NCBI RefSeq assembly: GCF_004342265.1
Contig: NZ_SMCS01000001.1
Coordinates: 372,001-436,000, forward strand
Source of the DNA: Luteibacter rhizovicinus
Lineage (GTDB): Bacteria > Pseudomonadota > Gammaproteobacteria > Xanthomonadales > Rhodanobacteraceae
DNA length: 64,000 nucleotides
Direction of reading: 5' to 3'
The translations under genes were made by a program, and so were the position numbers. Positions 51,775 to 60,945 of the stretch are shown piece by piece. The number at the start of each line of letters is the position of its first letter. Within the stretch, counting starts at the first letter, position 1. The notes beneath the pieces are model-generated. The model was not told the origin of the DNA, did not search any database, and worked only from the letters and a program-made list of their open reading frames with translations.

Positions 51775-52191
51775 ATGAGTCTCATCCAGGTTCCCGTGTC
51801 CTACGGGGAACTCATCGACAAGATCACGATCCTCGAGATCAAGTCCGTCCAGATCAAGGACGAGGCGAAGCTCGCCAACGTGCGCAACGAACTCGATCTG
51901 CTGAACGCCACATGGGCGAACGACCGTGCTTCGGACACGGATATCACCGACGAATGGAAGCGCCTGCGCGAGGTCAACGAACGTCTTTGGGATATCGAGG
52001 ACCGGATCCGCCTGAAGGAGCGTGCGCAGGCATTCGACAAGGAATTCATCGAGCTGGCCCGGGCGGTCTACTTCGAAAACGACGTGCGCGCCGCCGTGAA
52101 ACGCGAGATCAATCTTGCGCTGGGTTCGCAACTGGTCGAAGAGAAGTCTTATCAGGACTACCGTTCGAGCGGCAGCGCGCCGAGCGTCTAA
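51775..52191 (+). CDS. DUF6165 family protein
   Basis: A 138-residue soluble, charged helical protein starting IQVPVSYGELIDKITILEIK, the family hallmark, with a helical hairpin (VRNELDLLN; RLREVNERLWDIEDRIR) and KREINLALGSQLVEEKSY near the end. Its function is unknown; members commonly sit by glycosyltransferase or LPS genes, as here, where it is convergent by four bases with a family 9 glycosyltransferase gene. Confidence 0.88.
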   Translation: MSLIQVPVSYGELIDKITILEIKSVQIKDEAKLANVRNELDLLNATWANDRASDTDITDEWKRLREVNERLWDIEDRIRLKERAQAFDKEFIELARAVYFENDVRAAVKREINLALGSQLVEEKSYQDYRSSGSAPSV

Positions 52192-53267
52192 CCGCTTAGC
52201 GACAGACCGAGGTGATCGGTGCAGGCTTCGAGCCGGTCGATCACCTCGTCCACGGCGATCAGGTCCATGACGCCGGGTTTCTCGATCTTCGTTCCCCAGG
52301 CGATATCCGCTGCCGGCTTACCCAGGAAGCGGCGCGAGGCTTCGTCGTATTTGTTCACGCACCAGCGCCGGTCCGAATACGGCCCCGAGCGATGCGGGTT
52401 GCTGGCCGCGTGCAGGCCCAGCACCTTCACCCCCGCGGCGTTGGCCATGTGCATCGGTCCCGAGTCGGGGGTCAGGATCATGGCGGTGCGGCCCAGCAGA
52501 GCCATGAAACGCTTCAGGGTGTCCTTGCCGGTCAGGTCCATCGGCGTCGACGTGGCTGCGGCCAGCACGGCGTCCGCCATGGCGCGTTCGCCGGAGGATG
52601 GGCCGCCGACCAGCGCCACGCGCAGACCGCGCGCCATCGCATGATCGATCACCGCCGCATAACGCTCCGGACGCCAGTTGCGCAATTCGTGGCTGGACGT
52701 GGGGCTGACGAGCAGGGTGGGCGCGTCGCCCGGCAATTGTTCGTGCGCCCAGGCGTGGGCATCGTCGGGAACGGGAATGTCCCAGGCAACGTCCGTCTGA
52801 CGCATACCCAGCGGTTCGATGAAGCTGCCGAAGGCGTCCAGTACGTGTTCGCCGCTGCGTGCGGGAATCCGTTCGTTGACGAACAGGCCGTGCAGATCTT
52901 TGGAACGGGCACGATCGTAACCGATGCGACGGTCGGCGCTGACCCCCAGGCTCAGCAGGTTCGAACGCAGGGCCACCTGCATATGCAGCAAGGCGTCGAA
53001 CCGGCGGCCGGCCAGTGCCTGGCGCACCGCCCGCATGCCTTCGCGTCCTTTGCCTTTGTCGAACATGACGAACTCGACGCCGGGCAGGTCGCCCACCAGC
53101 CGTTGCTCCAGCTTCCCGACGATCCACGTAATGGACACGCGGGGCGCCTTTTCCTTAAGCGTGCGTATCAGCGGCACCACATGCGTGACATCGCCGATGG
53201 CGGAGGTCCGCAGGATGCAGATGCTGGATTCGCCCGAAGGAAGCGGACGGCTTGGTAGACTGCTCAC
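52188..53267 (-). CDS. Family 9 glycosyltransferase (LPS heptosyltransferase type)
   Basis: A 359-residue cytosolic GT-B enzyme. The N-terminus ICILRTSAIGDVTHVVPLI is the heptosyltransferase start (RxSAIGDVxHxxP), and the nucleotide-sugar-binding C-terminal half has LLVSPTSSHELRNWRPERYA and LTPDSGPMHMANAAGVKVLGL. Such enzymes add heptose, or sometimes other sugars, to the LPS inner core. GTG 53267 is chosen because extension to 53507 would run through the divergent kdkA gene. The Kdo kinase gene beside it supports a role in the LPS core. Confidence 0.92.
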   Translation of the reverse strand: MSSLPSRPLPSGESSICILRTSAIGDVTHVVPLIRTLKEKAPRVSITWIVGKLEQRLVGDLPGVEFVMFDKGKGREGMRAVRQALAGRRFDALLHMQVALRSNLLSLGVSADRRIGYDRARSKDLHGLFVNERIPARSGEHVLDAFGSFIEPLGMRQTDVAWDIPVPDDAHAWAHEQLPGDAPTLLVSPTSSHELRNWRPERYAAVIDHAMARGLRVALVGGPSSGERAMADAVLAAATSTPMDLTGKDTLKRFMALLGRTAMILTPDSGPMHMANAAGVKVLGLHAASNPHRSGPYSDRRWCVNKYDEASRRFLGKPAADIAWGTKIEKPGVMDLIAVDEVIDRLEACTDHLGLSLSG

Positions 53268-53315
53268 GATCTGATGGATATCCGGTGGAATGGCCGCGAA
53301 GGGCGACCGAAAGCG

Positions 53316-54038
53316 ATGACAGACGAACGAATCCACGAGGACTCCGTCGGAACGATTCTGTTCGACGGGGCCCTCGCCCCACAAGTCGACGGCCAATGGT
53401 TCCTGGCCGATTACTGGCGCGCGCGCGGTGGATTGCGCATGCAGCCCGGCGGCCGTGGCGGCGTGGCGTTCATCGACACGCCGGCCGGCGAGGCCGCCCT
53501 GCGCCATTATCGGCGCGGCGGGCTGGTCGCGAAACTATTTGGCGACCGTTATCTGTGGACGGGCCGTGACAGAAGTCGCAGTGTCCGCGAATTCCGCCTG
53601 CTGGCCGAGCTGCAGCGTCGCGGCCTCCCTGTGTCGCCGCCGCTGGCCTCGCGGTATGTCCGGCATGGCCTGCGCTATACCGCGGACCTGATCACCCTGA
53701 AGATTCCCGCTGCGACGACGCTGGCCGAGTGCCTGGCGTCGGGCGATTTCGACGCCGCCCTGGCGTCGCGGGTGGGCGAGCTGGTGGCGCGATTCCATCG
53801 CCAGGGCGCCTGGCATGCCGATCTGAATGCCCACAATATCCTCGTCAACGAAGCAGGCCTGTACCTGATCGACTTCGATCGCGGACGGTTGAGGACGCCC
53901 GCGGAAGGCTGGCGGCGGGCGAATCTCGCGCGCCTGCATCGATCGCTGCTTAAGCTGGGCGCGGGTAAGCTGGCCTCGTTCGAGGACAAACTCTGGCCCG
54001 TCCTTGTCGATCATTACGAACAGGCATACGCGGCATGA
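53316..54038 (+). CDS. kdkA: 3-deoxy-D-manno-octulosonic acid kinase
   Basis: KdkA phosphorylates Kdo in the lipid A-Kdo inner core, typical of organisms with a single Kdo such as Haemophilus and xanthomonads. The 240 residues show the kinase-like fold with VAKLFGDRYLWTG, the catalytic loop GAWHADLNAHNILV (His-x-Asp-x4-Asn) and the metal-binding LIDFDRGR. The start is ATG 53316 (MTDERIHEDS); ATG 53274 would leave only six bases to the divergent glycosyltransferase start. The stop overlaps the MBL hydrolase gene (ATGA). Confidence 0.93.
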   Translation: MTDERIHEDSVGTILFDGALAPQVDGQWFLADYWRARGGLRMQPGGRGGVAFIDTPAGEAALRHYRRGGLVAKLFGDRYLWTGRDRSRSVREFRLLAELQRRGLPVSPPLASRYVRHGLRYTADLITLKIPAATTLAECLASGDFDAALASRVGELVARFHRQGAWHADLNAHNILVNEAGLYLIDFDRGRLRTPAEGWRRANLARLHRSLLKLGAGKLASFEDKLWPVLVDHYEQAYAA

Positions 54039-54793
54039 ACTGGCATCTGCATTTTCTCGGCACCGGGGCAGCGCATGCGGTCGAGCTGGGCTCGTCCGCC
54101 GCGGTCGTCGAGCGCGATGGCAAACCGTCGCTGCTGATCGACTGCGGGCCGGACACGCTGGACCGTTACATCGCCGCCTACGGCGAACCGCCCCGCGCGC
54201 TGTACATCACGCATATCCACATGGATCACGTGGCGGGTATGGAACGGCTGTTTTTCCGGCTGTGGTTCGACGAAAACCTTCGCGGGAAGACGCGCATCTA
54301 CGTGCATGCCGCACTGGTGCCCTGGCTGCAGGGCAGGGTGGCCGACTATCCCGGCGTCCTGGCGGAGGGCGGTGTGAACTATTGGGAAGCCTTCCGGCTG
54401 ATTCCCTGTACGCGGGGTTTCTGGCACGAGGGGGTCTGGTTCGATGTTTTCGCCACGCGCCATCACGTGCAGGGCACTTCGTACGGTCTCGCGCTCGGCG
54501 GAAGCCTCGTCTATACGGGCGATACCCGTCCGGTACCCGAGGCCCTGGCATTGCTCGGCGCCGGCAGCGAGGTCATCGCGCATGATTGCGGGCTGATCGG
54601 CAATCCGTCTCACAGCGGCGTGGACGATCTGGAGCGCGAGTACGCGCAGGCGTTCCGCGACCGCATGGTTCTTTACCACTACGGCAGCGAGGCCGATGGC
54701 CGGGATCTGGCGGCTCGTGGCTATCGCGTGGCCCATACCGGCGAACGCATCGCTTTGCCGCCGCCCGCACCCCCGCGTCCCGGCGCAGGTTGA
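54035..54793 (+). CDS. MBL-fold metallo-hydrolase
   Basis: A 252-residue metallo-beta-lactamase-fold enzyme of the RNase Z/PhnP side of the family. It starts [17 protein letters not shown], with the metal box [13 protein letters not shown], further His in [12 protein letters not shown], Asp in [11 protein letters not shown] and His in [13 protein letters not shown]. The substrate is unknown; a cyclic phosphodiesterase or hydrolase is plausible. It is translationally coupled to kdkA. The Pro-rich end [11 protein letters not shown] is a small extra. Confidence 0.86.
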   Translation: MNWHLHFLGTGAAHAVELGSSAAVVERDGKPSLLIDCGPDTLDRYIAAYGEPPRALYITHIHMDHVAGMERLFFRLWFDENLRGKTRIYVHAALVPWLQGRVADYPGVLAEGGVNYWEAFRLIPCTRGFWHEGVWFDVFATRHHVQGTSYGLALGGSLVYTGDTRPVPEALALLGAGSEVIAHDCGLIGNPSHSGVDDLEREYAQAFRDRMVLYHYGSEADGRDLAARGYRVAHTGERIALPPPAPPRPGAG

Positions 54794-54803
54794 GCCTCGC
54801 CGC

Positions 54804-54832
54804 TTGTCTGAATGTCGCGCTGACGTTATCCT
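54804..54832 (+). promoter_or_regulatory. Probable promoter of tRNA-Ser(GGA)
   Basis: TTGTCT at 54804-54809, 17-base spacer, TATCCT at 54827-54832, about 45 bases before the tRNA. Confidence 0.5.
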
Positions 54833-54882
54833 TCCGCTTCTTTGCCGGACCAGGATGCCGGTGAAGAAGGTAGTACCGGTGT

Positions 54883-54972
54883 GGAGAGGTGTCCGAGTGG
54901 TTGAAGGAGCACGCCTGGAAAGTGTGTATACGGTAAAACGTATCGCGGGTTCGAATCCCGCTCTCTCCGCCA
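54883..54972 (+). tRNA. tRNA-Ser (GGA)
   Basis: A 90-base class II tRNA: acceptor GGAGAGG pairs with CTCTCC plus one, anticodon loop CTGGAAA (GGA), long variable arm, CCA encoded. It lies 72 bases before the SRP RNA gene and may share its transcript. Confidence 0.95.
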
Positions 54973-55044
54973 GTTTTGCAGTCCGCGACCTGTAATGTCC
55001 GCGATGCGCAGCAAAACAGCCGTTTAGAAAGAATCACGTCTTAT

Positions 55045-55155
55045 GGTGGCCCTGTCGGTCCCCCCGCGACGATAGTCTGCAAACTCCGCCAGGTCCGGAA
55101 GGAAGCAACGGTAGTAGACGACTCGGGTGCCGGGGTGTGGCTGGCAGGGCCGCCA
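55045..55155 (+). ncRNA. ffs: Signal recognition particle RNA (4.5S, small bacterial type)
   Basis: The RNA folds as one long hairpin: 5' GGTGGCCCTG pairs with 3' CAGGGCCGCC. The Ffh-binding tip is the invariant CAGGTCCGGAAGGAAGCAA, with asymmetric and symmetric loops in the right places. A run of T follows (55157-55161) as terminator. Adjacent dnaX and tRNA-Ser fit the usual gammaproteobacterial order. 3' end set by stem symmetry, so a few bases uncertain. Confidence 0.95.
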
Positions 55156-55261
55156 CTTTTTCCGGGGTCCGGAACGGCGGATCACCTTGCCGCCGGAAAC
55201 GCAAGCTACCGCGACCCGGCGCACCTTGGCACAATCCCCTGTCGCCCCAAGGTATCCACGC

Positions 55262-56959
55262 ATGTCCTATCAGGTCCTCGCACGAAAGTGGCGCCCTCGC
55301 AAGTTCGCCGAACTCGTGGGCCAGGAACATGTCGTCCGCGCACTTACCAATGCGCTCGAATCCGGTCGCATGCATCACGCCTACCTGTTCACGGGTACGC
55401 GCGGTGTCGGCAAGACCACCATCGCGCGCATCTTCGCCAAGTCGCTCAATTGCGAGCGTGGCGAGTCGGCCGATCCGTGCGGCGAATGCGCGGTCTGCAC
55501 GGCCGTCGACGCCGGGCGCTTCGTCGATCTGCTGGAAATCGATGCGGCGAGCAACACGGGCGTCGACGATGTGCGCGAAGTGATCGAGAACGCGCAGTAC
55601 GCACCCTCGCGCGGACGCTTCAAGGTTTACCTCGTCGATGAGGTGCACATGCTGTCCAAGCCGGCGTTCAACGCGCTGCTGAAGACGCTGGAAGAACCGC
55701 CTCCGCATGTGAAGTTCCTGCTGGCGACCACCGATCCGCAGAAGCTGCCGGTCACGGTGCTGTCGCGTTGCCTGAAGTTCAACCTCAAGCGCCTGTTGCC
55801 CGAGCAGATATCCGGACAGATGCGCCACATCCTCGGTGCGGAAGGCATCGAGTTCGAAGGCGAGGCCATCGGCGAGCTTGCGCATGCGGCGGACGGTTCG
55901 CTGCGCGATGCGTTGTCGTTGCTCGACCAGGCCATCGCCTATGGCGGCGGCGCGCTTCGCGCATCGGATGTGCGCGCCATGCTCGGCAGTGTCGAGCGTG
56001 GGCAGGTCCTTGGCCTGCTCGACGCGCTGGCGTCGGGCGACGGTCCGGGCCTGATGGCCGAGTGCGATCGTATCGCTTCGTTCTCGCCGGATTTCGGTGG
56101 CGTGCTCGACGACCTGGCGACCGTGCTTCACCGCGTTCAGCTGATGCAGCTCGTCCCGGGGTATCGGGGCGAGGAAAGCGACGAAGGTCTTGCCGCGCTT
56201 GCCGAACGCATCGTGCCGGAAGATGTGCAGCTCTATTACCAGATTGCCACCAGCGGACGTCGCGAGCTGCCGCAGGCGCCGGATGCGCGCATCGGTTTCG
56301 AGATGGCCTTGCTGCGCATGCTGGCGTTTCGTCCAGCGGACGGCGGTTCGTCCGCTTCCCCGGTCCCGCCGGCGACGCGTTCGGCCACTCCTGCGCCGAC
56401 GGGGCAAGCACCTTCCGCCGCCGCACCGGTTCGAAGCGCCGCTCCCGTCGCCCCGGCTCCGGTCGCCCGGCCTGCTGCGCCCGCGCCCGTGCGTGCGGCG
56501 GCTCCGGTCGAACCTCCGGCACCCGCTCCGGCCCCGCGCCCGTCCGCGCCTCTCGTCCTGGATGCCAATGGCATGCCTGACTGGGCCGAACTCGTGGAGC
56601 GCGCCGGTCTTCGCGGTCCCATCGGTCAGCTGGCGCAGAACTCGTCGTTGCGCGAACTGGACGGCGAGAGCATGACGCTGGCGCTGAAGCCGTCGCATCT
56701 GCATCTGGCGGTCGAGCCGTTGACCAGTCAGATGGAAGAAAAACTCACCGTCGCACTCGGACGTCGCGTCCGTCTGCGTTTCATCGCCGATCACGGTAAT
56801 CTCGAAACCCCGGCCCATCGCATGGCGCAGGCGCGCAGCGATGCGCAGGCCGCCGCCGAGGCGGCTATCGAGAACGACCCGATCGTGCAGACCCTGGTAC
56901 GCGAGCTCGATGCGCGTGTCATTCCGCAATCCATCAAACCCGTGGAGCCAAGAACGTGA
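55262..56959 (+). CDS. dnaX: DNA polymerase III subunit tau/gamma (clamp loader)
   Basis: DnaX is the ATPase motor of the clamp loader. The 565 residues begin [26 protein letters not shown], with Walker [21 protein letters not shown], a zinc module ([17 protein letters not shown]), [22 protein letters not shown] and SRC box [11 protein letters not shown]. An Ala/Pro-rich linker at about 360-435 separates the C-terminal tau region. It is shorter than E. coli tau (643). No A6-G slippery site is evident near the linker, so gamma by frameshift is unlikely. ATG 55262; the longer frame would begin inside the SRP RNA. Confidence 0.96.
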   Translation: MSYQVLARKWRPRKFAELVGQEHVVRALTNALESGRMHHAYLFTGTRGVGKTTIARIFAKSLNCERGESADPCGECAVCTAVDAGRFVDLLEIDAASNTGVDDVREVIENAQYAPSRGRFKVYLVDEVHMLSKPAFNALLKTLEEPPPHVKFLLATTDPQKLPVTVLSRCLKFNLKRLLPEQISGQMRHILGAEGIEFEGEAIGELAHAADGSLRDALSLLDQAIAYGGGALRASDVRAMLGSVERGQVLGLLDALASGDGPGLMAECDRIASFSPDFGGVLDDLATVLHRVQLMQLVPGYRGEESDEGLAALAERIVPEDVQLYYQIATSGRRELPQAPDARIGFEMALLRMLAFRPADGGSSASPVPPATRSATPAPTGQAPSAAAPVRSAAPVAPAPVARPAAPAPVRAAAPVEPPAPAPAPRPSAPLVLDANGMPDWAELVERAGLRGPIGQLAQNSSLRELDGESMTLALKPSHLHLAVEPLTSQMEEKLTVALGRRVRLRFIADHGNLETPAHRMAQARSDAQAAAEAAIENDPIVQTLVRELDARVIPQSIKPVEPRT

Positions 56960-57279
56960 AAGGTCAGATCGGTCAGCTGATGCAGCAGGCCCAGCGCATG
57001 CAGGATGAAATGAAGCGTGCGCAGGAAGAAATCGCGAAGCTCGAAGTCACCGGCAGCGCCGGCGGCGGTGCCGTTACCGTGACGATGTCCGGTGGTCACG
57101 AGGTGCGCAAGGTCAGTATCGATCGCCAGCTTTTCGCGGACGATCCGGAGATGGCCGAAGACCTCGCCGCCGCCGCGGTGAACGATGCGGTCAACAAGAT
57201 TTCGGAAGTCAGCAAGAACCGGCTGGGTGGTGTGACCTCCGGTCTGAACCTGCCGCCCGGTTTCAAGATGCCGTTCTGA
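56956..57279 (+). CDS. ybaB: YbaB/EbfC family nucleoid-associated protein
   Basis: A 107-residue dimeric DNA-binding protein that shapes the nucleoid. The family features are [25 protein letters not shown], the strand pair [27 protein letters not shown], and [22 protein letters not shown]: the start codon at 56956 is GTG, overlapping the dnaX stop (GTGA). The dnaX-ybaB-recR order is conserved across bacteria. Confidence 0.95.
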   Translation: MKGQIGQLMQQAQRMQDEMKRAQEEIAKLEVTGSAGGGAVTVTMSGGHEVRKVSIDRQLFADDPEMAEDLAAAAVNDAVNKISEVSKNRLGGVTSGLNLPPGFKMPF

Positions 57280-57286
57280 TCAGTCC

Positions 57287-57889
57287 ATGACGACTGGCTC
57301 CCGACTCCTCGGCGAACTCATCGACGCACTGCGCTGCCTTCCGGGCGTGGGTGCGAAGAGTGCGCAGCGCATGGCCTTCCACCTGCTCGAACGCGAGCGG
57401 GAAGGTGGCCTGCGCCTGGCCTCGGCGCTGGAATCCGCGATGCGCGATGTGGGCAACTGCACGCGCTGCCGCAATTTCAGCGAGACGCCGGTGTGTTCGT
57501 TGTGCGCCAGTCCCAGCCGCGACAAGCAGGTGCTGTGCGTGGTCGAGTCGGCATCCGATCTTGCGGCGATCGAACAGGCCACGGGATTTCGCGGCCATTA
57601 CTTCGTTCTGCTGGGCCGGCTTTCGCCTCTGGACGGCCTGGGTCCCGACGAACTCGGTCTGCCGTTACTTGCCGAGCGACTGGGCGAGGGCGAGATCGAG
57701 GAAATGATCATCGCGACGAATCCGACCGTGGAAGGCGAGGCGACGGCCCACTACGTGGGGCAGCTTGCGCGCGCCGCGGGTATTCGCGCCACACGGTTGG
57801 CCCACGGCGTGCCGCTCGGTGGCGAACTCGAATTCGTCGACCGGGGCACGCTCGCCCATGCCTTTGGCAGCCGGCAATCGCTGAGCTGA
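57287..57889 (+). CDS. recR: Recombination protein RecR
   Basis: RecR, with RecF and RecO, loads RecA at single-strand gaps. The 200 residues have the N-terminal HhH ([20 protein letters not shown]), the C4 zinc finger ([16 protein letters not shown]), the TOPRIM domain with [14 protein letters not shown] and the C-terminal block [11 protein letters not shown] and [17 protein letters not shown]. It follows ybaB after seven bases. Confidence 0.97.
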   Translation: MTTGSRLLGELIDALRCLPGVGAKSAQRMAFHLLEREREGGLRLASALESAMRDVGNCTRCRNFSETPVCSLCASPSRDKQVLCVVESASDLAAIEQATGFRGHYFVLLGRLSPLDGLGPDELGLPLLAERLGEGEIEEMIIATNPTVEGEATAHYVGQLARAAGIRATRLAHGVPLGGELEFVDRGTLAHAFGSRQSLS

Positions 57890-57911
57890 CCATCATCGAA
57901 GGAGTTACCCG

Positions 57912-58256
57912 ATGAGCGACACCATCTTCGCGAAGATCGTCCGGCGCGAGATTCCAGCCGATATCGTTTACGAGGACGATGACGTCCTGGCATTCCAGGA
58001 TCTCAATCCACAGGCCCCGGTGCACGTGCTTTTCATTCCGAAGCGCGCCATCGCCACACTGGACGATGCGACACCGGCGGATGCGGCACTCCTCGGCAAA
58101 TTGCTGCTCGCGGCAGCGGCGTATGCGCGAAACGAAGGCCATGCGAAGGACGGCTACCGCACGGTCGTCAATTGCAACGAGTACGGCGGACAGACGGTCT
58201 TCCATCTGCACGTGCATCTTCTCGCGGGTCGCCAGATGCACTGGCCGCCGGGATGA
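57912..58256 (+). CDS. hinT: HIT-family purine nucleoside phosphoramidase (HinT)
   Basis: A 114-residue Hint protein that hydrolyses AMP-lysine type phosphoramidates and aminoacyl-adenylates. The histidine triad is HLHVHLLAGR, with the family start TIFAKIVRREIPADIVYEDD and NPQAPVHVLFIPKR. ATG follows AAGGAGTT. A strong terminator follows and separates it from the convergent Slp gene. Confidence 0.95.
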   Translation: MSDTIFAKIVRREIPADIVYEDDDVLAFQDLNPQAPVHVLFIPKRAIATLDDATPADAALLGKLLLAAAAYARNEGHAKDGYRTVVNCNEYGGQTVFHLHVHLLAGRQMHWPPG

Positions 58257-58272
58257 TCTCTATCGTTAGCGC

Positions 58273-58305
58273 AAAAAAAACGCCGGCGTGAGCCGGCGTT
58301 TTTTT
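58273..58305. terminator. Bidirectional terminator between hinT and slp
   Basis: Eight A, CGCCGGC, loop GTGA, GCCGGCG, seven T. It directly precedes the stop codon of the minus-strand lipoprotein gene and serves both genes. Confidence 0.93.
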
Positions 58306-58306
58306 A

Positions 58307-58906
58307 TCAGCGTGGACGCGGTGGCGGAGCCACCGGACGCGGCACGACGATCACGCGCGGACGGTACCAGAACGGATCGCCCCACGGACCATAGCCGTAG
58401 CCGCCCCACGACGGACCGAAGCCCGGACCCCAGAACGGGTCGTAAAAACCTGGCGGATAGCGGGTAACCGGTACGCGCTTGGGCCACAGGTAGACGACAT
58501 CGGCTTCGACGCGCGGATAGGCATAGTCGAAGTCGCCGACTTTCTGCGACACCGCGCCGTGCACCGTACCCGTGACGGTGATTTCGCGACCGCGGGTAAA
58601 CACTTCCGGATCGTAGAAGCCGTCGCGGCAGGCCACGAAACGGCCCTGGCTATCGGACTTGCTGGCGGTCGGACGCGCTTCGCTGTCCAGCGGTTCGGAC
58701 AGGACGAAGAAGCAGGTCTGCTGCGGACCCGGCTCGGTCTTGATGATTTCGCCACCCCAGCGCACCTTCGCACCCGGCGCGCCACCCTGCTGGGCACCCG
58801 CCGTGGAAACGTCGTTGAACTGGCCCTGCAGCGGCTGCGGCACCGTAGCGCATGCGCCAAGAGCCATGGTCGCCGCAACAATGGCCAACGGTTTGTACAT
58901 CGACAT
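58307..58906 (-). CDS. Slp-family outer-membrane lipoprotein
   Basis: A 199-residue lipoprotein (lipobox ALGAC, residue 19). It matches the Slp starvation lipoprotein family: VRWGGEIIKTEPGPQQTCFFVLSEPLD, GRFVACRDGFYDPEVFTRGREITVTGTV and the YPRVEADVVYLWP end block. After residue 150 a Pro/Gly/Trp/Tyr-rich tail (FYDPFWGPGFGPSWGG) follows, as in many xanthomonad members. The role is unknown beyond stationary-phase or stress induction in E. coli. Confidence 0.9.
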   Translation of the reverse strand: MSMYKPLAIVAATMALGACATVPQPLQGQFNDVSTAGAQQGGAPGAKVRWGGEIIKTEPGPQQTCFFVLSEPLDSEARPTASKSDSQGRFVACRDGFYDPEVFTRGREITVTGTVHGAVSQKVGDFDYAYPRVEADVVYLWPKRVPVTRYPPGFYDPFWGPGFGPSWGGYGYGPWGDPFWYRPRVIVVPRPVAPPPRPR

Positions 58907-58953
58907 GTGATTTCTCCCAGCGGAACCGCACCGGACATTACCGGCACTTCGAT

Positions 58954-60945
58954 CTATTTGACCACGCGACGCGGTTTGAATTCCCTCACCTTACCGCCAA
59001 ATTCGCGTAGCGGTTCAGGCGGCGGTTCGTCAAAGGCATAGCGTAACCGTATATACAGTCCGGCAAGCGCCTCCAGGGACGCCCGATCGCCCGGCAGAGC
59101 CCGCGCGGCCCGCGCAAAATAATGACGCGGACCTTCGCTGACCCGTCGCGCGACGCCAGCCCGGGCGAGTTTTGCCTCGAGACGACGCATCCACGCATCC
59201 AGTGCATCGCCTTCGCGTGGCCGGAACAGCGCCCAGGTCAGTGCGACGACCACCAGCAACGCGCAACCTATCACCAGTATCAGCGAGAGCTTGCCCACGT
59301 CGGCGCGCGCGATGCCAAAGGGGCGCAGCAAGCCTTGCTGGCGTAGCGCGTCGAACCCGATAACGCCACGACCCCACCACTGGTTGACGATATCCATGCG
59401 GTTGCGAAATTCGCGCAGCCATTGTCCGCTCAGGGAGTTTTCGCCGGGTTGCGCGGCGGCTGCGCCCAGCTGGCTGACGCGCTCCGGCCGTACCGCTCCC
59501 GTGGGGTCGTAGCGTACCCATCCGCGTCCGGCCAGCCAGATTTCGCTCCATGCGTGTGCGTCGGACTGACGAACGAGCAGGTAGTTGCCAAGCGTATTCC
59601 AGTAACCGCCCTGGTAACCGGTGACGACGCGCGCGGGAATGCCCGCGGCGCGCATCAGGAAGGTAAAGGCGGACGCGTAGTGCTCGCAGTAGCCCTGATG
59701 GGTATCGAACAGGAAGTCGTCGATGCGGTCGCGGCCCAGCGGAGGTGGCGCGAGCGTGTAGCTGAAACCGCCGTCCCGGAAAAGTCCGAGCGCCGCGAGG
59801 GCGATCGAACCATCGTCGTTGCCGAAACGTGCTCTCCAATCGGCCGCCAGGGCGCGTGCTTTCGGTCCTACATCATCGGGCAGTTGGAGGGCCATATGCC
59901 TTACCGACTCGTCCAGCTCGGGTTCGAAGTGGTAGCTGGTGGTCGAGGCGACGCGGTACCGGACGACCTCGTCGATGCGATTGTTCGCCGTCACCGTGCG
60001 ATCCGGCAGCATGCGGGACTTTTCCGGTGGCGCGACAGGCGCGTCGAGGACGGGCATGGCGAATTCGTGCGTTGCTTCGAGCGCAATTTCATACGTGACG
60101 TTATTGCCCGGGACCAGGGTCGAAGGCGCGCGCCGGTATGCTCCGCCACCCGCGCGCCATTCCTTGCCGTCGAACATCCACAGAACGTAAGCCCTGAAAT
60201 AACGTGCCGGACGATCGGGCATCTTGCCGCCATCGAAGGTCACGCGCATGGCGGGCGCGTCGTCGGTAAGCAGTTCGGTCATGTCGCCGGGGGACATGCG
60301 GCTGGACAGGCCCGTGCGAGCCTGGTTGTTCATTGGCGCGCCCCATAACGGCGACGAAAGACGAGGCACGAACAGAAAGGCGAACAGCGCCAGCGGTATG
60401 GAAAGCGCCAGCATCAGCAGCGGCGCTGAGAACTCGCCGGTCAGACGCGCCGGTTCGGGACGTGCATCCTCCAGCGAACGCAGCGTGGCCAACGCGGGCA
60501 GCAGCGCCAGCGCGACGAAGGCGGTCGCGAACATGCCCTGGTCGAACAGCAGCGCGCTCATCAGTGCGAAGCAGGCGAACGTCACACCCACGCGCGCATC
60601 GCGACGGTGTTCGCTTTCCAGCAGTTTCAGCACGAGCAGGCCGACGGCGAATGCGCTTCCCGGCTCGCGTCCGAAAATCGATCCGTACGTCGCGACGATC
60701 GAGGCGAGCAGCAGGGCGACCAGCGGAATCTTCAGCCATGCGGATACATTGCGCGCGTGTGTCCTGCGCTGGCGCCAGCGCAGCGCGAGTATCGCCAGCA
60801 ACGAAACGGTCAGCCACCAGGGCAAATGCAGTGCATGGACCGCCACGACCGCTGCCATCGTCGTGCACAGAAGATCGAACGAACGTCCGCCAATGGGTGG
60901 ATCGGAGGGCGAGACGCGGCGTAACGAGAATCGCGAACGCGTCAT
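58954..60945 (-). CDS. TgpA-type membrane transglutaminase (DUF3488 and transglutaminase domains)
   Basis: A 663-residue inner-membrane protein: six to seven membrane helices in the first 210 residues (DUF3488), a periplasmic transglutaminase-like domain with Cys in HQGYCEHYASAF, His in SDAHAWSEIWLAG and Asp in WVRYDPTGAV, one more membrane helix at about 556-577, and a cytoplasmic DUF4129-like end. P. aeruginosa TgpA is essential. The start overlaps the DUF58 gene stop (ATGA). The moxR-DUF58-tgpA unit is widespread in gammaproteobacteria. Confidence 0.93.
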   Translation of the reverse strand: MTRSRFSLRRVSPSDPPIGGRSFDLLCTTMAAVVAVHALHLPWWLTVSLLAILALRWRQRRTHARNVSAWLKIPLVALLLASIVATYGSIFGREPGSAFAVGLLVLKLLESEHRRDARVGVTFACFALMSALLFDQGMFATAFVALALLPALATLRSLEDARPEPARLTGEFSAPLLMLALSIPLALFAFLFVPRLSSPLWGAPMNNQARTGLSSRMSPGDMTELLTDDAPAMRVTFDGGKMPDRPARYFRAYVLWMFDGKEWRAGGGAYRRAPSTLVPGNNVTYEIALEATHEFAMPVLDAPVAPPEKSRMLPDRTVTANNRIDEVVRYRVASTTSYHFEPELDESVRHMALQLPDDVGPKARALAADWRARFGNDDGSIALAALGLFRDGGFSYTLAPPPLGRDRIDDFLFDTHQGYCEHYASAFTFLMRAAGIPARVVTGYQGGYWNTLGNYLLVRQSDAHAWSEIWLAGRGWVRYDPTGAVRPERVSQLGAAAAQPGENSLSGQWLREFRNRMDIVNQWWGRGVIGFDALRQQGLLRPFGIARADVGKLSLILVIGCALLVVVALTWALFRPREGDALDAWMRRLEAKLARAGVARRVSEGPRHYFARAARALPGDRASLEALAGLYIRLRYAFDEPPPEPLREFGGKVREFKPRRVVK

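Noticed and set aside
55034-56929. A 631-codon minus-strand frame opposite dnaX and the SRP RNA
   Set aside because: It covers an RNA gene and the whole dnaX frame on the other strand; no recognisable protein.
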